Shown piece after piece: positions 42,245 to 51,395 of a DNA stretch of 64,000 bases; positions within the stretch are counted from its first letter, which is position 1; each line of letters begins with the position of its first letter. The DNA comes from AP-15 sp963832875. Lineage in GTDB: Bacteria; Pseudomonadota; Alphaproteobacteria; ATCC43930; CGMCC-115725. The stretch covers positions 124,001 to 188,000 of the forward strand of contig CAWHWB010000013.1 of NCBI GenBank assembly GCA_963832875.1. Reading direction: 5' to 3'. The notes below the pieces were generated by a model, which was not told where the DNA came from, did no database searches, and was given only the letters and a program-made list of their open reading frames with translations. The position numbers and the translations under genes are program-made.

Positions 42245-43573
42245 ATGTTGAGCCGTTGGATAGGGCTCGCCGCGGCGTGGTTGTTATGGACGGCTCTCGG
42301 TGCCGTCCCGGCGAGCGCGCATGATCTTCCGCTCGACCGGTTTATGAATGGGTTTGTCAGGATCACGCCGCACCAGGCCGATCTGGTGATCCGCGTGCCG
42401 CTGGACTTGCTGCGGGCGGTCCCGTTTCCGATGAGACGAGGCGATTACGATCTTGCGGCCTCGGGACCGTCGATCACAGCGGCGCTCGATGCTCTCTCCG
42501 GCGCGGTTTCGCTATGGGAGAACGGCGTGCGCCTGCTGCCCTCGAGCTCCGCCGGGCGGCTCGCGCCGCTGGCCGACCGGTCGTTCGAGGATTACCAGCA
42601 GGCGGTCGCGGGGGTGGCCTCGACCCCGCCCTCTGATATGCGGATGGGCTATGAGCAAGGCTATCTCGACGCTCATTTCGCCTTTCCGATCTACTCGCCC
42701 AATTCCGTCTTCATGATCGACAGCGTCATCGACGCGGAATTGGGAAGCTCGGTCAAGCTCGCCCTTCGCTACATGCCGCTCGACCGCACCGCCCGAGCTT
42801 TGATGATCACCGGCGGGTCCGGCCGAGTTGCCCTCGATCCGGCCTGGTGGGAAGCGTCGCTCGGGTTTGTCAGGCTCGGCATCGAACACATTCTGACCGG
42901 CATCGACCACATGTTGTTCCTGCTGTGCCTGGTCATCCCGTTCCGCCGGGTCAAGCCGCTCATTCCGGTGATCACCGCCTTCACCCTCGGCCACTCGATC
43001 ACCCTGATCGGCACCGCCTATAACCTCGCTCCGCTCGGGGCCTGGTTTCCGCCCTTTGTCGAGGCGGCCATTGCGGCGACGATCTTCTACATGGCGATCG
43101 AGAATATTGTCGGCGCCAACCTTCGACGGCGCTGGATCATCGCGGCGCTGTTCGGCCTGGTGCACGGCTTCGGGTTCGCCGACATCCTGAGAGAGCAGTT
43201 GCAGTTCGCCGGGTCGTACGTGCTGCTGTCCCTGGTGTCGTTCAATATCGGGATCGAAATCGGCCAGCTTTTAGTGCTGTGCGTCGCGGTTCCGGCCCTC
43301 GCCCTCTTGTTCCGCGGCGCCATGTCGGGACGGATGGGCGTGATTGTGCTATCGGCGATCGTCGCCAATGTTGCCTGGCAATGGATGATGGAGCGCGGCG
43401 AGATCTTCTGGCAGACCCCGTGGCCGCAACTGACCGGGCCGGGTCTGATGGTCCTCGCCCGCTGGGTCCTGGCCCTGGGTCTCGCCATCGCCGCCGCCAA
43501 CTTCCTGTCGAAATGGCTTGACCGCAAGCGCCCGGACCTGGTCAGTCCGAGCACGATCCCGATTGAGGAATAG
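42245..43573 (+). CDS. HupE/UreJ-family membrane protein
   Basis: 442 residues. A signal peptide is followed by a periplasmic region of about 170 residues, then seven or eight membrane helices. The helix pair GIEHILTGIDHMLFLLCLV, then TAFTLGHSITLIGT and FGLVHGFGFAD, is the histidine-rich core of HupE/UreJ-2 proteins, which transport nickel or related metals in better-known members. It lies 49 bases after the tannase-family gene on the same strand. Whether it serves that cluster or metal uptake generally is unknown. Confidence 0.85.
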   Translation: MLSRWIGLAAAWLLWTALGAVPASAHDLPLDRFMNGFVRITPHQADLVIRVPLDLLRAVPFPMRRGDYDLAASGPSITAALDALSGAVSLWENGVRLLPSSSAGRLAPLADRSFEDYQQAVAGVASTPPSDMRMGYEQGYLDAHFAFPIYSPNSVFMIDSVIDAELGSSVKLALRYMPLDRTARALMITGGSGRVALDPAWWEASLGFVRLGIEHILTGIDHMLFLLCLVIPFRRVKPLIPVITAFTLGHSITLIGTAYNLAPLGAWFPPFVEAAIAATIFYMAIENIVGANLRRRWIIAALFGLVHGFGFADILREQLQFAGSYVLLSLVSFNIGIEIGQLLVLCVAVPALALLFRGAMSGRMGVIVLSAIVANVAWQWMMERGEIFWQTPWPQLTGPGLMVLARWVLALGLAIAAANFLSKWLDRKRPDLVSPSTIPIEE

Positions 43574-43729
43574 CCGGACGATCCCGGGGCTGACGGATCC
43601 CAGCGGCCCGATCAAGATCGCCGATTGCGAGCAGCCGAGGGCGCTATCGCAAGCTGTCCCTGCGGTATCCGCCCCCTGCCCTCCCCGCTCTCGGGTCGCC
43701 GAAAGAGGCCGCAAACCCGGCTGGCAGGA

Positions 43730-44485
43730 TCAGTGGACGTGCTGGCCGCCGTTGACTGAGATTTCGGTCCCGGTGACGTAGGCGGCGTCATCGCTGCACA
43801 AGAAAAAGATCGTGCCGGCGACGTCGGACGGGACGCCGAGCCGGTGGAGCGGGATGCGCGGCAGCAGCACCGCGGTCTCGGGCGACAGCATCGCCGTTTC
43901 GATCTCACCCGGCGCCACCGCGTTGACGCGCACCCCGAGCTTGGCAAAGTCGGCGGCCATCTCGCGGGTCAGCGCCGAGAGCGCAGCTTTTGAGGTCGAA
44001 TAGGCCGAGCCGGCGAACGGATGCACCCGGTGGCCGGCGATCGAGGTGACGTTGACGATCGCACCCTTGCCGCGCGCCAGCGCCGGCGCAAAGGCCCGCG
44101 ACAGGGCCAACGGCACGAAAAAGTTGAGATCGAATACCCGATGCCAATCGCCGATCTCACCGTTGAGGCTGCCGAGCCGCTCTCCGGTCGGGGTCTTGGG
44201 CGACACCCCGGCGTTGTTCACCAGGGCGTGCAGCGGGCCGTCGAGATAATCGCCGGCCTCGGCGACGAAGCGGTCGAGATCGGCCGGGTCGCCGAGATCG
44301 GCAGTGATATGGTGGGTCCAGTTCGGATCGCGCTTGCACTCGGCCGGCACCGCGTCGCGCGAGCAGGTGACGATCCGCCAGCCGGCATCGCTGAAGCGCT
44401 TAACCGTGGCATGTCCGATGCCGCGGCTGGCGCCGGTCAGCAGCAAGACCTTGCGCTCGATCGGCTCCTTGCGTTCGCCGCTCAT
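43730..44485 (-). CDS. Short-chain dehydrogenase/reductase
   Basis: 251-residue classical SDR. Cofactor loop TGASRGIG near residue 18, NNAG near 90, catalytic Ser in TSIAG and Tyr-x3-Lys in YSTSKAAL. The C-terminal VTGTEISVNGG segment is typical of FabG-like members. Start ATG 44485 overlaps the CDF gene stop as ATGA, so it is the last gene of a four-gene minus-strand run. The substrate is not predictable. Confidence 0.9.
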   Translation of the reverse strand: MSGERKEPIERKVLLLTGASRGIGHATVKRFSDAGWRIVTCSRDAVPAECKRDPNWTHHITADLGDPADLDRFVAEAGDYLDGPLHALVNNAGVSPKTPTGERLGSLNGEIGDWHRVFDLNFFVPLALSRAFAPALARGKGAIVNVTSIAGHRVHPFAGSAYSTSKAALSALTREMAADFAKLGVRVNAVAPGEIETAMLSPETAVLLPRIPLHRLGVPSDVAGTIFFLCSDDAAYVTGTEISVNGGQHVH

Positions 44486-45426
44486 TGCGCGTCGACCCGG
44501 CGCGGAAAGTTCGACCGCGCTTCCTCGACCCCCTCGGGATCCTGATGGATGATGATCTCGGCACTCGGATAGGCGGCGCGCAGCCGCGCCTCGACTTCGT
44601 CAGAAATCTCGTGCGCCCGGATCAGGCTCATATCGCCATCCATTTCGATATGAATTTGAATAAACGCGGTCGGCCCGGCGACCCGGGTGCGCAAATCATG
44701 CGCGGCGGCCACCCCGGGATGCCCCTGTGCGATCGCACGAATCTTCTCGCGCTCGTCGTCCGGCAGTTCGCGGTCCATCAGCTGGGTCAGCGCCAGCCGC
44801 GCCAGCCGCACCGCGGACGCGACGATCCAGACGCCGATGGCGGCGCCGAACAGCGGATCGAGGATGCGCAGGCCGAACAGACCGGCGAGGATCAGCGCGG
44901 CAATGACGCTGCCGTTCAGGATGACGTCGCTGCGGTAGTGCAGCTCGTCGGCGCTGATCGCAATCGACCCGGTGCGGCGCACGACATGGCGCTGGTAGAG
45001 CACGAGCGCCACCGTGACCGCGATCGAAAATACCATGACGGCGATCCCCGCCCGCGGGTTTTCGACCGCGGCGGGATGGATCAGCCGGCGCGCCGCCTCG
45101 GCCAGCAGCAAGAGCGCGCTGCCGGTGATGAATGCGGACTGGCCCAGCACCGCGAGTGGCTCGGCCTTGCCGTGGCCGAAGCGATGCTCGCGATCGGCGG
45201 GGCTCATGGCGTGCCGCACCGCGAGCAGGTTGACGATCGAGGCCAGAATGTCGAGCAGCGAATTGATCAGGCTGGACATCAATGCGACCGAACCGGTCTC
45301 CAGCCAGGCGGCGAATTTGACCGCGATCAGCAACGACGCGACCGCGACCGAGGCGTAGGTCGCCCGGCGCCGCAGCCGGTCCGCCGCCGGTCCGTGGGTC
45401 AGTCCGCGGGTCAGGCCGCGCATCAT
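44482..45426 (-). CDS. Cation diffusion facilitator (FieF-like) metal efflux protein
   Basis: 314 residues with six membrane helices. Conserved SLINSLLDILASIVNLLAVR (helix 2 metal site), HRFGHGKAEPLA loop and a HYRSDVILN helix-5 site, plus a C-terminal cytoplasmic metallochaperone-like domain (IQIHIEMDGDM). These match zinc/iron exporting CDF proteins of the FieF branch. ATG 45426 overlaps the pdxH stop, and its own stop overlaps the SDR start. The metal is not fixed by sequence alone. Confidence 0.9.
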   Translation of the reverse strand: MMRGLTRGLTHGPAADRLRRRATYASVAVASLLIAVKFAAWLETGSVALMSSLINSLLDILASIVNLLAVRHAMSPADREHRFGHGKAEPLAVLGQSAFITGSALLLLAEAARRLIHPAAVENPRAGIAVMVFSIAVTVALVLYQRHVVRRTGSIAISADELHYRSDVILNGSVIAALILAGLFGLRILDPLFGAAIGVWIVASAVRLARLALTQLMDRELPDDEREKIRAIAQGHPGVAAAHDLRTRVAGPTAFIQIHIEMDGDMSLIRAHEISDEVEARLRAAYPSAEIIIHQDPEGVEEARSNFPRRVDAQ

Positions 45427-46010
45427 GGGAACAGCCGTTCCCGCCGCCAGCCGTCGCCGTCGCGGACAAATAGCCAGCGGTCGTGCAGACGGGAAGGCCG
45501 CTCCTGCCAGAATTCGACCTGTTGCGGCACCACGCGAAATCCCGACCAACAGGGCGGGCGCGGCACCTCGGCCTGGCCAAATCGGCGACTGAAATCCTCG
45601 ACCCGGCGCTCGAGCTCGGCGCGGCTTGCGAGCGGGCGCGACTGGTCGGAGGCCCAGGCGCCAAGCCGGCTCTCACGCGGACGGCTGGCGAAATAGGCGT
45701 CTGCCTCGGCGTCGGAAACCGGAGCGACCTCGCCCTCGATCCGAACCTGACGGCGCAGCGCTTTCCACAGAAAGCACAACGCCGCCTGCGGGTTGCCCGA
45801 CAGCTCTGCCGATTTGCGGCTCTCCAAATTGGTGTAAAAGACGAACCCGCGGGCATCGAACCCCTTGAGCAGAACGGCGCGCGCCGACGGCCGCCCCTCT
45901 CGCGTCGCAGTGGCCAGCGTCATCGCCTCGGCGTCGGGCTCGCGATCGAGGGCCGCGGCGAACCAGCGCGCGAAGGCGGACAACGGTTCGGTTTCGACGA
46001 TCTCGTCCAT
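45423..46010 (-). CDS. pdxH: Pyridoxamine 5'-phosphate oxidase
   Basis: 195-residue FMN enzyme that makes pyridoxal 5'-phosphate. Conserved ATREGRPSARAVLLKGFDARGF(V), FYTNLESRKSAEL and FRVVPQQVEFWQERPSRLHDR are standard PdxH FMN- and substrate-binding regions. ATG 46010 gives the normal length. Upstream of the CDF and SDR genes with overlapping ends, it ends the vitamin B6 salvage step for this cell. Confidence 0.95.
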   Translation of the reverse strand: MDEIVETEPLSAFARWFAAALDREPDAEAMTLATATREGRPSARAVLLKGFDARGFVFYTNLESRKSAELSGNPQAALCFLWKALRRQVRIEGEVAPVSDAEADAYFASRPRESRLGAWASDQSRPLASRAELERRVEDFSRRFGQAEVPRPPCWSGFRVVPQQVEFWQERPSRLHDRWLFVRDGDGWRRERLFP

Positions 46011-46030
46011 TTCCCGCTTCCCGGTCCCCG

Positions 46031-47389
46031 CTATTCCGACCTGATTTTTTCGGTCAGGGTCTCGGCCGCGTGCCAGCCGGCGCGGCGTCGCGAGACATCG
46101 TCGGAAGTATCGGCGATCAGGGAAGCAACGGTCATCTGCATTGCCGCCGCCTCGGCCCTGATGATCCGGTCCATCGCCGGGGCGACTTGCCGGTGCCACG
46201 GCGCCGAAACGCGATCGAGCCAGCGGCCGGCGAAAGGCAGATTCAGGGCCTCGTAGACATCGCGAAGGGTCGCGTCATCGGGGTTCCAGGCGAGCACCCA
46301 GTTTCCTCCTTGCGTGTGCGCGGCGAAACCGGCTTTGGTGAGCGGCTTCAAATGACCGTCGACGACGGTCGTCGCGACCCCGAGCTCGGCGGCCAGCGCA
46401 GACGTCGTCACCACGGCGCCCGAGCGTTGCGCTCGGGCCAGCGCCGCGATCAGCGCCAGGCTCAGACCGAGCTTGACCCCGCCGGACGACACGTTGCCGA
46501 TGCGCACATCGATCCGCCAAAGCGGCAAGGCAGCGGCGGTTTCCGCTCCAAGCAATACCGCCATCCACGAAATATACATCCACAGCAAAAAGATCGGGAT
46601 CGCCGCGAGCGTCCCGTAAACGGTCTGGTAATACGACATGGCGCCGACATAGATCGTAAATCCAACCTTCAGGATCTCGATCGCCGCGGTCGCGATCAGC
46701 GCGCCGAGACCGGCATCCCGCCAGCGTACCGCGCAATTCGGGATCAGCCAATAGAGCAAGGTGAGAGCCACAAATTCGAGCAACGCCGGCACCGCTCGCG
46801 CCAATCCGTGCAGCCAGCCGCTCTCGACCCATTGAAACGCCTGCTGGCCGAACCCGGCATGACGGGCGGCGATCTCAAAATAGGTCGACAGCGACAGGCT
46901 GAGGCCGACGAGCAGCGGACCGAGAGTGATCAACGCCCAGTAGGCGAGGACGCGCTGGCCCCACGGACGCGGCGAAGTAACCCGCCAGATCACGTTGAGC
47001 TGGTCTTCGACCGTGACCAGCAACAGAACCCCGGTGGCGGCGATGCCGATGACGCCGATCGCGGTCGTCTGCGCCGCCGAATTGGCGAAGGCGCGGAACC
47101 ACCAGGCCGCCTGCTCGCCGATCGACGGCACGAAATTTCTGAAGACCAGTGCGAGGATCTCGTCGTGCACCGGTCCGAAAATCGGGAACACCGACAGCGA
47201 GCCGAGAGCGATGGCGGCGAGCGGCACCAGCGAGACGAGTGCGGTGTAGCTCAAGGCACCCGAGGCGGCAAAGCAGCCGTCATTGTTGAACCGGCGCAAC
47301 GCATAGGCGACGAAGGCCGTCGCGCTCGCCGCCGCCCGCCGCACCCCGCCGCGGCCCCTCGCACGATTGTCTGCCGCCACCGGCGTCAT
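46031..47389 (-). CDS. YihY/BrkB-family inner-membrane protein
   Basis: 452 residues with six or more membrane helices. The conserved ALSYTALVSLVPLAAIALG and LYWLIPNCAVRWRDAGLGALIATAAIE segments plus YGTLAAIPIFLLWMYISW define the BrkB/YihY family. A C-terminal extension of about 130 residues looks soluble and helix-turn-helix-like (LALIAALARAQRSGAVVTTSALAAEL), as in several alphaproteobacterial members. Start ATG 47389 is chosen over upstream codons without homology. The function of this family is not settled. Confidence 0.88.
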   Translation of the reverse strand: MTPVAADNRARGRGGVRRAAASATAFVAYALRRFNNDGCFAASGALSYTALVSLVPLAAIALGSLSVFPIFGPVHDEILALVFRNFVPSIGEQAAWWFRAFANSAAQTTAIGVIGIAATGVLLLVTVEDQLNVIWRVTSPRPWGQRVLAYWALITLGPLLVGLSLSLSTYFEIAARHAGFGQQAFQWVESGWLHGLARAVPALLEFVALTLLYWLIPNCAVRWRDAGLGALIATAAIEILKVGFTIYVGAMSYYQTVYGTLAAIPIFLLWMYISWMAVLLGAETAAALPLWRIDVRIGNVSSGGVKLGLSLALIAALARAQRSGAVVTTSALAAELGVATTVVDGHLKPLTKAGFAAHTQGGNWVLAWNPDDATLRDVYEALNLPFAGRWLDRVSAPWHRQVAPAMDRIIRAEAAAMQMTVASLIADTSDDVSRRRAGWHAAETLTEKIRSE

Positions 47390-47540
47390 TCCCGATATCC
47401 TCGCGGTGTCTATCTGGTAAACACGCGCCCGTTCGACAATTATCCGCCGCCTGCGGCGGCAGTACCAGCACGCAGCGCCGGCCGGGCCGGCCAATGGCCC
47501 TCCCCGCCGGCTTCGTGTAGGATCAGTTGGGCCGCGGGAA

Positions 47541-48353
47541 ATGGGGATCACCATGCCGCTGATGGCGGGGAAGCAGGGGCTGATCATGGGTGTCGCCAAC
47601 GAGCGTTCGCTCGCTTGGGGCATCGCCAAGGCGCTGCACAACGATGGCGCGGCACTCGCCTTCACTTACCAGGGGGAGGCGCTCGGCAAGCGGGTGCGGC
47701 CGCTCGCGCAGAGCGTCGGCAGTATTTTCGTTGTGGCGTGCGACGTCACCGACGAGCGGAGCCTCGACGCGGTTTTCGCCGCTGTCGGCGAGCGCTGGGG
47801 TCGACTTGATTTCGCGGTTCACGCGATCGGCAGCACCGACCCGAACGCGCTTAGGGGAAAATACGTCGATACGACGCGTGAAAATTTTGCGCGCACGCTC
47901 GATATCTCATGCTTTTCCTTTACTGACATCTGCCGGCGCGCGGCGCCGTTGATGACCGGCGGCGGCAGCCTGTTGACATTGACCTATTACGGCGCCGAGC
48001 GGGTGATGCCGAACTATAATGTCATGGGAGTGGCCAAGGCCGCACTCGAGGCGAGCGTGCGTTACCTCGCGGTCGATCTCGGTGGGCAGAATATCCGCGT
48101 CAACGCGATTTCGGCGGGGCCGATCAGGACGCTGGCAGCCTCGGGGATCGGGGATTTCCGCTACATTCTGAAGTGGAACCAGTATAACTCGCCGTTGAAG
48201 CGCAACGTGACGATCGAGGATGTCGGCGGCGCGGCGCTCTATCTGCTGAGCGACCTTTCCGCCGGGGTCAGCGGCGAGGTGCACCACGTCGATTGCGGCT
48301 ATCACGTGGTCGGCATGAAGGCCGTCGACGCGCCCGACATCTCGGTGGTGTGA
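47541..48353 (+). CDS. fabI: Enoyl-[acyl-carrier-protein] reductase [NADH] FabI
   Basis: 270 residues. Cofactor region GVANERSLAWGIAKAL, the active-site Tyr-x6-Lys arrangement in ...PNYNVMGVAKAALEA, AGPIRTLAASGI and a C-terminal DLSAGVSGEVHHVDCGYHVVGM all match FabI. It reduces the enoyl-ACP double bond in fatty acid synthesis. GSTD replaces the more common AFSD in the HAI loop. Start ATG 47541 or 47553 both possible. Confidence 0.94.
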   Translation: MGITMPLMAGKQGLIMGVANERSLAWGIAKALHNDGAALAFTYQGEALGKRVRPLAQSVGSIFVVACDVTDERSLDAVFAAVGERWGRLDFAVHAIGSTDPNALRGKYVDTTRENFARTLDISCFSFTDICRRAAPLMTGGGSLLTLTYYGAERVMPNYNVMGVAKAALEASVRYLAVDLGGQNIRVNAISAGPIRTLAASGIGDFRYILKWNQYNSPLKRNVTIEDVGGAALYLLSDLSAGVSGEVHHVDCGYHVVGMKAVDAPDISVV

Positions 48354-48400
48354 CGAAAATGCTGAAGTTACGAGCTTGGTGCCAAACCAGGTTTCCGCCG

Positions 48401-48502
48401 CCCCCGCGGACGCGGGGGCCCAGAGCCTGCCCCTGGCCTGAACAGGGGGCAGCCGGCAAGGGGTTGCCGCGCCTGGGTTCCCGCTTTCGCGGGAATGACG
48501 GT
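48401..48502. repeat. Composite palindromic intergenic repeat (REP-like), copy 2
   Basis: Three hairpins lie in a row between fabI and aroC. 48401-48420 is a perfect nine-base stem (GCCCCCGCG / CGCGGGGGC). 48427-48452 pairs CTGCCCCTG with CAGGGGGCAG and matches module A of the copy at 1644, reversed. 48478-48495 pairs TTCCCGC with GCGGGAA, then TGACGG, matching module B. Outer symmetry and transposition between two unrelated loci suggest a mobile extragenic repeat. Confidence 0.6.
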
Positions 48503-48525
48503 TCAAACCCGCTGGCGCCCGGCTG

Positions 48526-49602
48526 ATGGCCGGCAACACATTCGGAACCTTGTTCCGCTTCACCACCTGGGGCGAAAGCCACGGGCCGGCGATCGGCGTC
48601 GTCGTCGACGGCGTGCCGCCGCGCCTGCCGCTCGCCGAGCCCGATATCCAGCGCTGGCTCGACAAGCGCAAGCCCGGCCAATCGCGGTTTACGACGCAGC
48701 GCCGCGAGGAGGACCTCGTCCGGATCATGAGCGGCGTGTTCGACGGCGTGACGACCGGGACCCCGATTCAGCTCTTGATCGAAAACACCGACCAGCGTTC
48801 CAAAGACTATCGCAACATCGCCGACCGGTTTCGCCCCGGCCACGCCGACTATACCTATTGGAAGAAATACGGGGTGCGTGATTATCGCGGCGGCGGCCGC
48901 GCTTCGGCGCGCGAAACCGCCTCGCGGGTGGCGGCGGGCGCGGTGGCGCGCAAGATCCTCGGCACCGGGGTGACGATCCAAGGCGCGCTGGTGCAGATCG
49001 GGCCCCATGCGATCGACCGCGGAGCCTGGGATTGGCGCGCGGTCGAGGAAAACCCGTTCTGGTGCCCGGACGCGGCGATGGCGCTCTTGTGGGCCGATTA
49101 CATCGACGGCGTGCGCAAGGCCGGTTCCTCGGCCGGCGCGGTCATCGAGATCGTCGCCGGCGGCGTGCCCCCCGGGCTCGGCGACCCGGTTTACGACAAG
49201 CTCGACGGCGACCTCGCCCGGGCGCTGATGACGATCAACGCGGTCAAGGGGGTCGAGATCGGGGCCGGGTTCGGCGCCGCCGCGCTGAAGGGCGAGGACA
49301 ACGCCGACGAGATGCGCATGGCGGATGGCCGGGTGGTGTTTTTATCGAACAATGCCGGCGGCATCCTCGGCGGGATCTCGACCGGGCAGGACATCGTCGT
49401 CCGTTTCGCAGTCAAGCCGACAAGCTCGATCCTAACCCCGATGCGCACCGTCGACACCGACGGCAACGAGGTCGAGATCGCGACCCACGGCCGCCACGAC
49501 CCCTGCGTCGGCATCCGCGCCGTCCCGGTCGGCGAGGCGATGGTCGCCTGCGTGCTGGCCGATCACCTGCTGCGCCATCGGGCGCTCGGCGCCGCCGTCT
49601 GA
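48526..49602 (+). CDS. aroC: Chorismate synthase
   Basis: 358-residue FMN-dependent enzyme making chorismate from EPSP in the shikimate pathway. FRFTTWGESHGPAIG-like N-terminus (residues 6-20), RRXEDXVXIMSG region and the RGGGRASARETASRVAAGAV signature are present, followed by FLSNNAGGILGGISTGQDI. Length is normal. No Shine-Dalgarno of note; it follows the repeat element and precedes sppA with a four-base gap. Confidence 0.96.
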   Translation: MAGNTFGTLFRFTTWGESHGPAIGVVVDGVPPRLPLAEPDIQRWLDKRKPGQSRFTTQRREEDLVRIMSGVFDGVTTGTPIQLLIENTDQRSKDYRNIADRFRPGHADYTYWKKYGVRDYRGGGRASARETASRVAAGAVARKILGTGVTIQGALVQIGPHAIDRGAWDWRAVEENPFWCPDAAMALLWADYIDGVRKAGSSAGAVIEIVAGGVPPGLGDPVYDKLDGDLARALMTINAVKGVEIGAGFGAAALKGEDNADEMRMADGRVVFLSNNAGGILGGISTGQDIVVRFAVKPTSSILTPMRTVDTDGNEVEIATHGRHDPCVGIRAVPVGEAMVACVLADHLLRHRALGAAV

Positions 49603-49606
49603 GCGC

Positions 49607-51379
49607 ATGCGCCGTCTGCTGCTCGGCTTTTTTGCGACGATCGGGGTGTTGGCGGTGCTGCTCGTCATCGCCGCCATAGTGGCGATCGTCCGGCTGACGC
49701 CGAGCACGCCGCCGCTGCCCGCCAAGATGATCCTCTCGGCCGATCTCAGGCAGGGCCTCGCCGACGGCCAGGGCGAGGCCGGCTGGCTTAAGCTGATCGG
49801 CGGCGCAAAGCCAAGCCTGCACGATTTTCTCGACGCGATCGAGGCCGCCGGGACCGATCCGCGGGTCAAGGGGATCCTCGCCCGCGTCGGCGACGATGCG
49901 TTCGGACTGGCGGAAGTGCAGCAGATCCGCGACGCGATCACCGCGTTCCGAGCCAAGGGCAAGTTTGCGATCGCGTTCGCCGACAGCTTTGGCGATTTCG
50001 GCGGCGGCACCCGCCCCTATTACCTGGCGAGCGCGTTCGACCAGATCTGGCTGCAGCCGATGGGCAGCGTCGGCCTGACCGGCCTCTACGCCGATGCGAC
50101 CTTCGCCAAGGGTACGCTCGACTTGCTCGGGATCGCCGCCGAATTCGACCATCGCGGCCGCTACAAGACCGCGGCCAACATTCTGACCGAGACCCAGATG
50201 ACGCCGCCCGACCGCGAACAGGTCGAAGACCTACTGTCCTCGCTCGGCGGGCAGGTGGTAGGCGGCATCGCCGAGGGGCGCAAGCTGTCGCCGCCGATGG
50301 TGCGCGCGCTGATCGACCGCGGGCCGCTACTCGCCGGCGAAGCGCTCCAAGCGAAGCTCGTCGACCACATCGGCTATCGCGACGAGGTCATCGCCGCGGC
50401 CCACAAGCGCGCCGGATCGGATGCCGAAATCGTCGGCCTGAGAGCGTATCTCGACCGCGCCAAACGCCCGCACCGCGAAGGCCAGAGAATCGCGCTGATT
50501 TACGGTTCGGGGCTGATTGTCAGCGGCGGCGGTTCGTCGGATCTGCTGGCGGGGCCGGAGGAGATGGCCGCGACCCGGATGACGCGCGCGTTTCGCGATG
50601 CGGTTCGCGACCCCAAGGTCCGGGCAATCCTGTTTCGCATCGACAGCCCCGGGGGTTCGGTCGTCGCCTCGGAGACGATCTGGCGCGATGTGGTCTTTGC
50701 CCGCGAACGCGGCAAGCCGGTCATCGTCTCGATGGGCGACGTCGCCGGCTCGGGCGGTTATTACATCGCCGCCCCGGCCGACAAGATCGTTGCCGAACCG
50801 GCGACCCTGACCGGCTCGATCGGCGTCCTGGCCGGCAAGCTGGTCGTCGCCGATCTGCTCAAGAAGGTCGGGATCTCGACCGATGCGGTCCAGTTCGGCG
50901 CCAATGCGGCGATGTCGAGCGCCACCTCCCCATTCTCACAATTCGCGCGCACGCGTCTGGAGGCACTTCTCGATGCGACCTATCAGGGGTTCAAAGAGCA
51001 TGTGGCTGCCGGCCGCCATATGACCCCCGATGCGGTCGAGGCGGTCGCCAAGGGCCGGGTGTGGACCGGCGAGGAAGCCAAGGCCCGCGGACTCGTCGAC
51101 GCGCTGGGCGGCTTTGGGGCGGCGTTGCGAGTGGCCGAGCAGGCGGCTGGAATATCCCCCGGCGCACCGATCCAGCTGACGGTTTATCCGCGTCAGGAAG
51201 GGCCGGCCGAATTCCTTTACAAGCGTCTCACCGGCAGGGAGCGCGAAGACGACGACAACCTTGGCGTCAGGTCGCTCGCTCGCGCGGTCGAGGCGGCGGC
51301 GCCGGTGCTGCAGCGGATCGAGGCCGTTTTCGGCGCCTCGGGCGTATTGACCATGCCGCCGATCGGCGAGCCGAGATAA
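49607..51379 (+). CDS. sppA: Signal peptide peptidase SppA, 67K type
   Basis: 590 residues with one N-terminal membrane helix and two tandem S49 domains. Catalytic serine Ser382 in AGSGGYYIAAPA and lysine Lys187 in GRYKTAA match the Lys-Ser dyad split over the two halves. It degrades remnant signal peptides in the membrane. A four-base gap follows aroC. Ends against the convergent DUF6134-like gene. Confidence 0.94.
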   Translation: MRRLLLGFFATIGVLAVLLVIAAIVAIVRLTPSTPPLPAKMILSADLRQGLADGQGEAGWLKLIGGAKPSLHDFLDAIEAAGTDPRVKGILARVGDDAFGLAEVQQIRDAITAFRAKGKFAIAFADSFGDFGGGTRPYYLASAFDQIWLQPMGSVGLTGLYADATFAKGTLDLLGIAAEFDHRGRYKTAANILTETQMTPPDREQVEDLLSSLGGQVVGGIAEGRKLSPPMVRALIDRGPLLAGEALQAKLVDHIGYRDEVIAAAHKRAGSDAEIVGLRAYLDRAKRPHREGQRIALIYGSGLIVSGGGSSDLLAGPEEMAATRMTRAFRDAVRDPKVRAILFRIDSPGGSVVASETIWRDVVFARERGKPVIVSMGDVAGSGGYYIAAPADKIVAEPATLTGSIGVLAGKLVVADLLKKVGISTDAVQFGANAAMSSATSPFSQFARTRLEALLDATYQGFKEHVAAGRHMTPDAVEAVAKGRVWTGEEAKARGLVDALGGFGAALRVAEQAAGISPGAPIQLTVYPRQEGPAEFLYKRLTGREREDDDNLGVRSLARAVEAAAPVLQRIEAVFGASGVLTMPPIGEPR

Positions 51380-51395
51380 GAGGCTGCGATCACCG

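Noticed and set aside
46070..47809. 579-codon plus-strand frame opposite yihY
   Set aside because: Shadow frame; yihY and fabI explain the interval.
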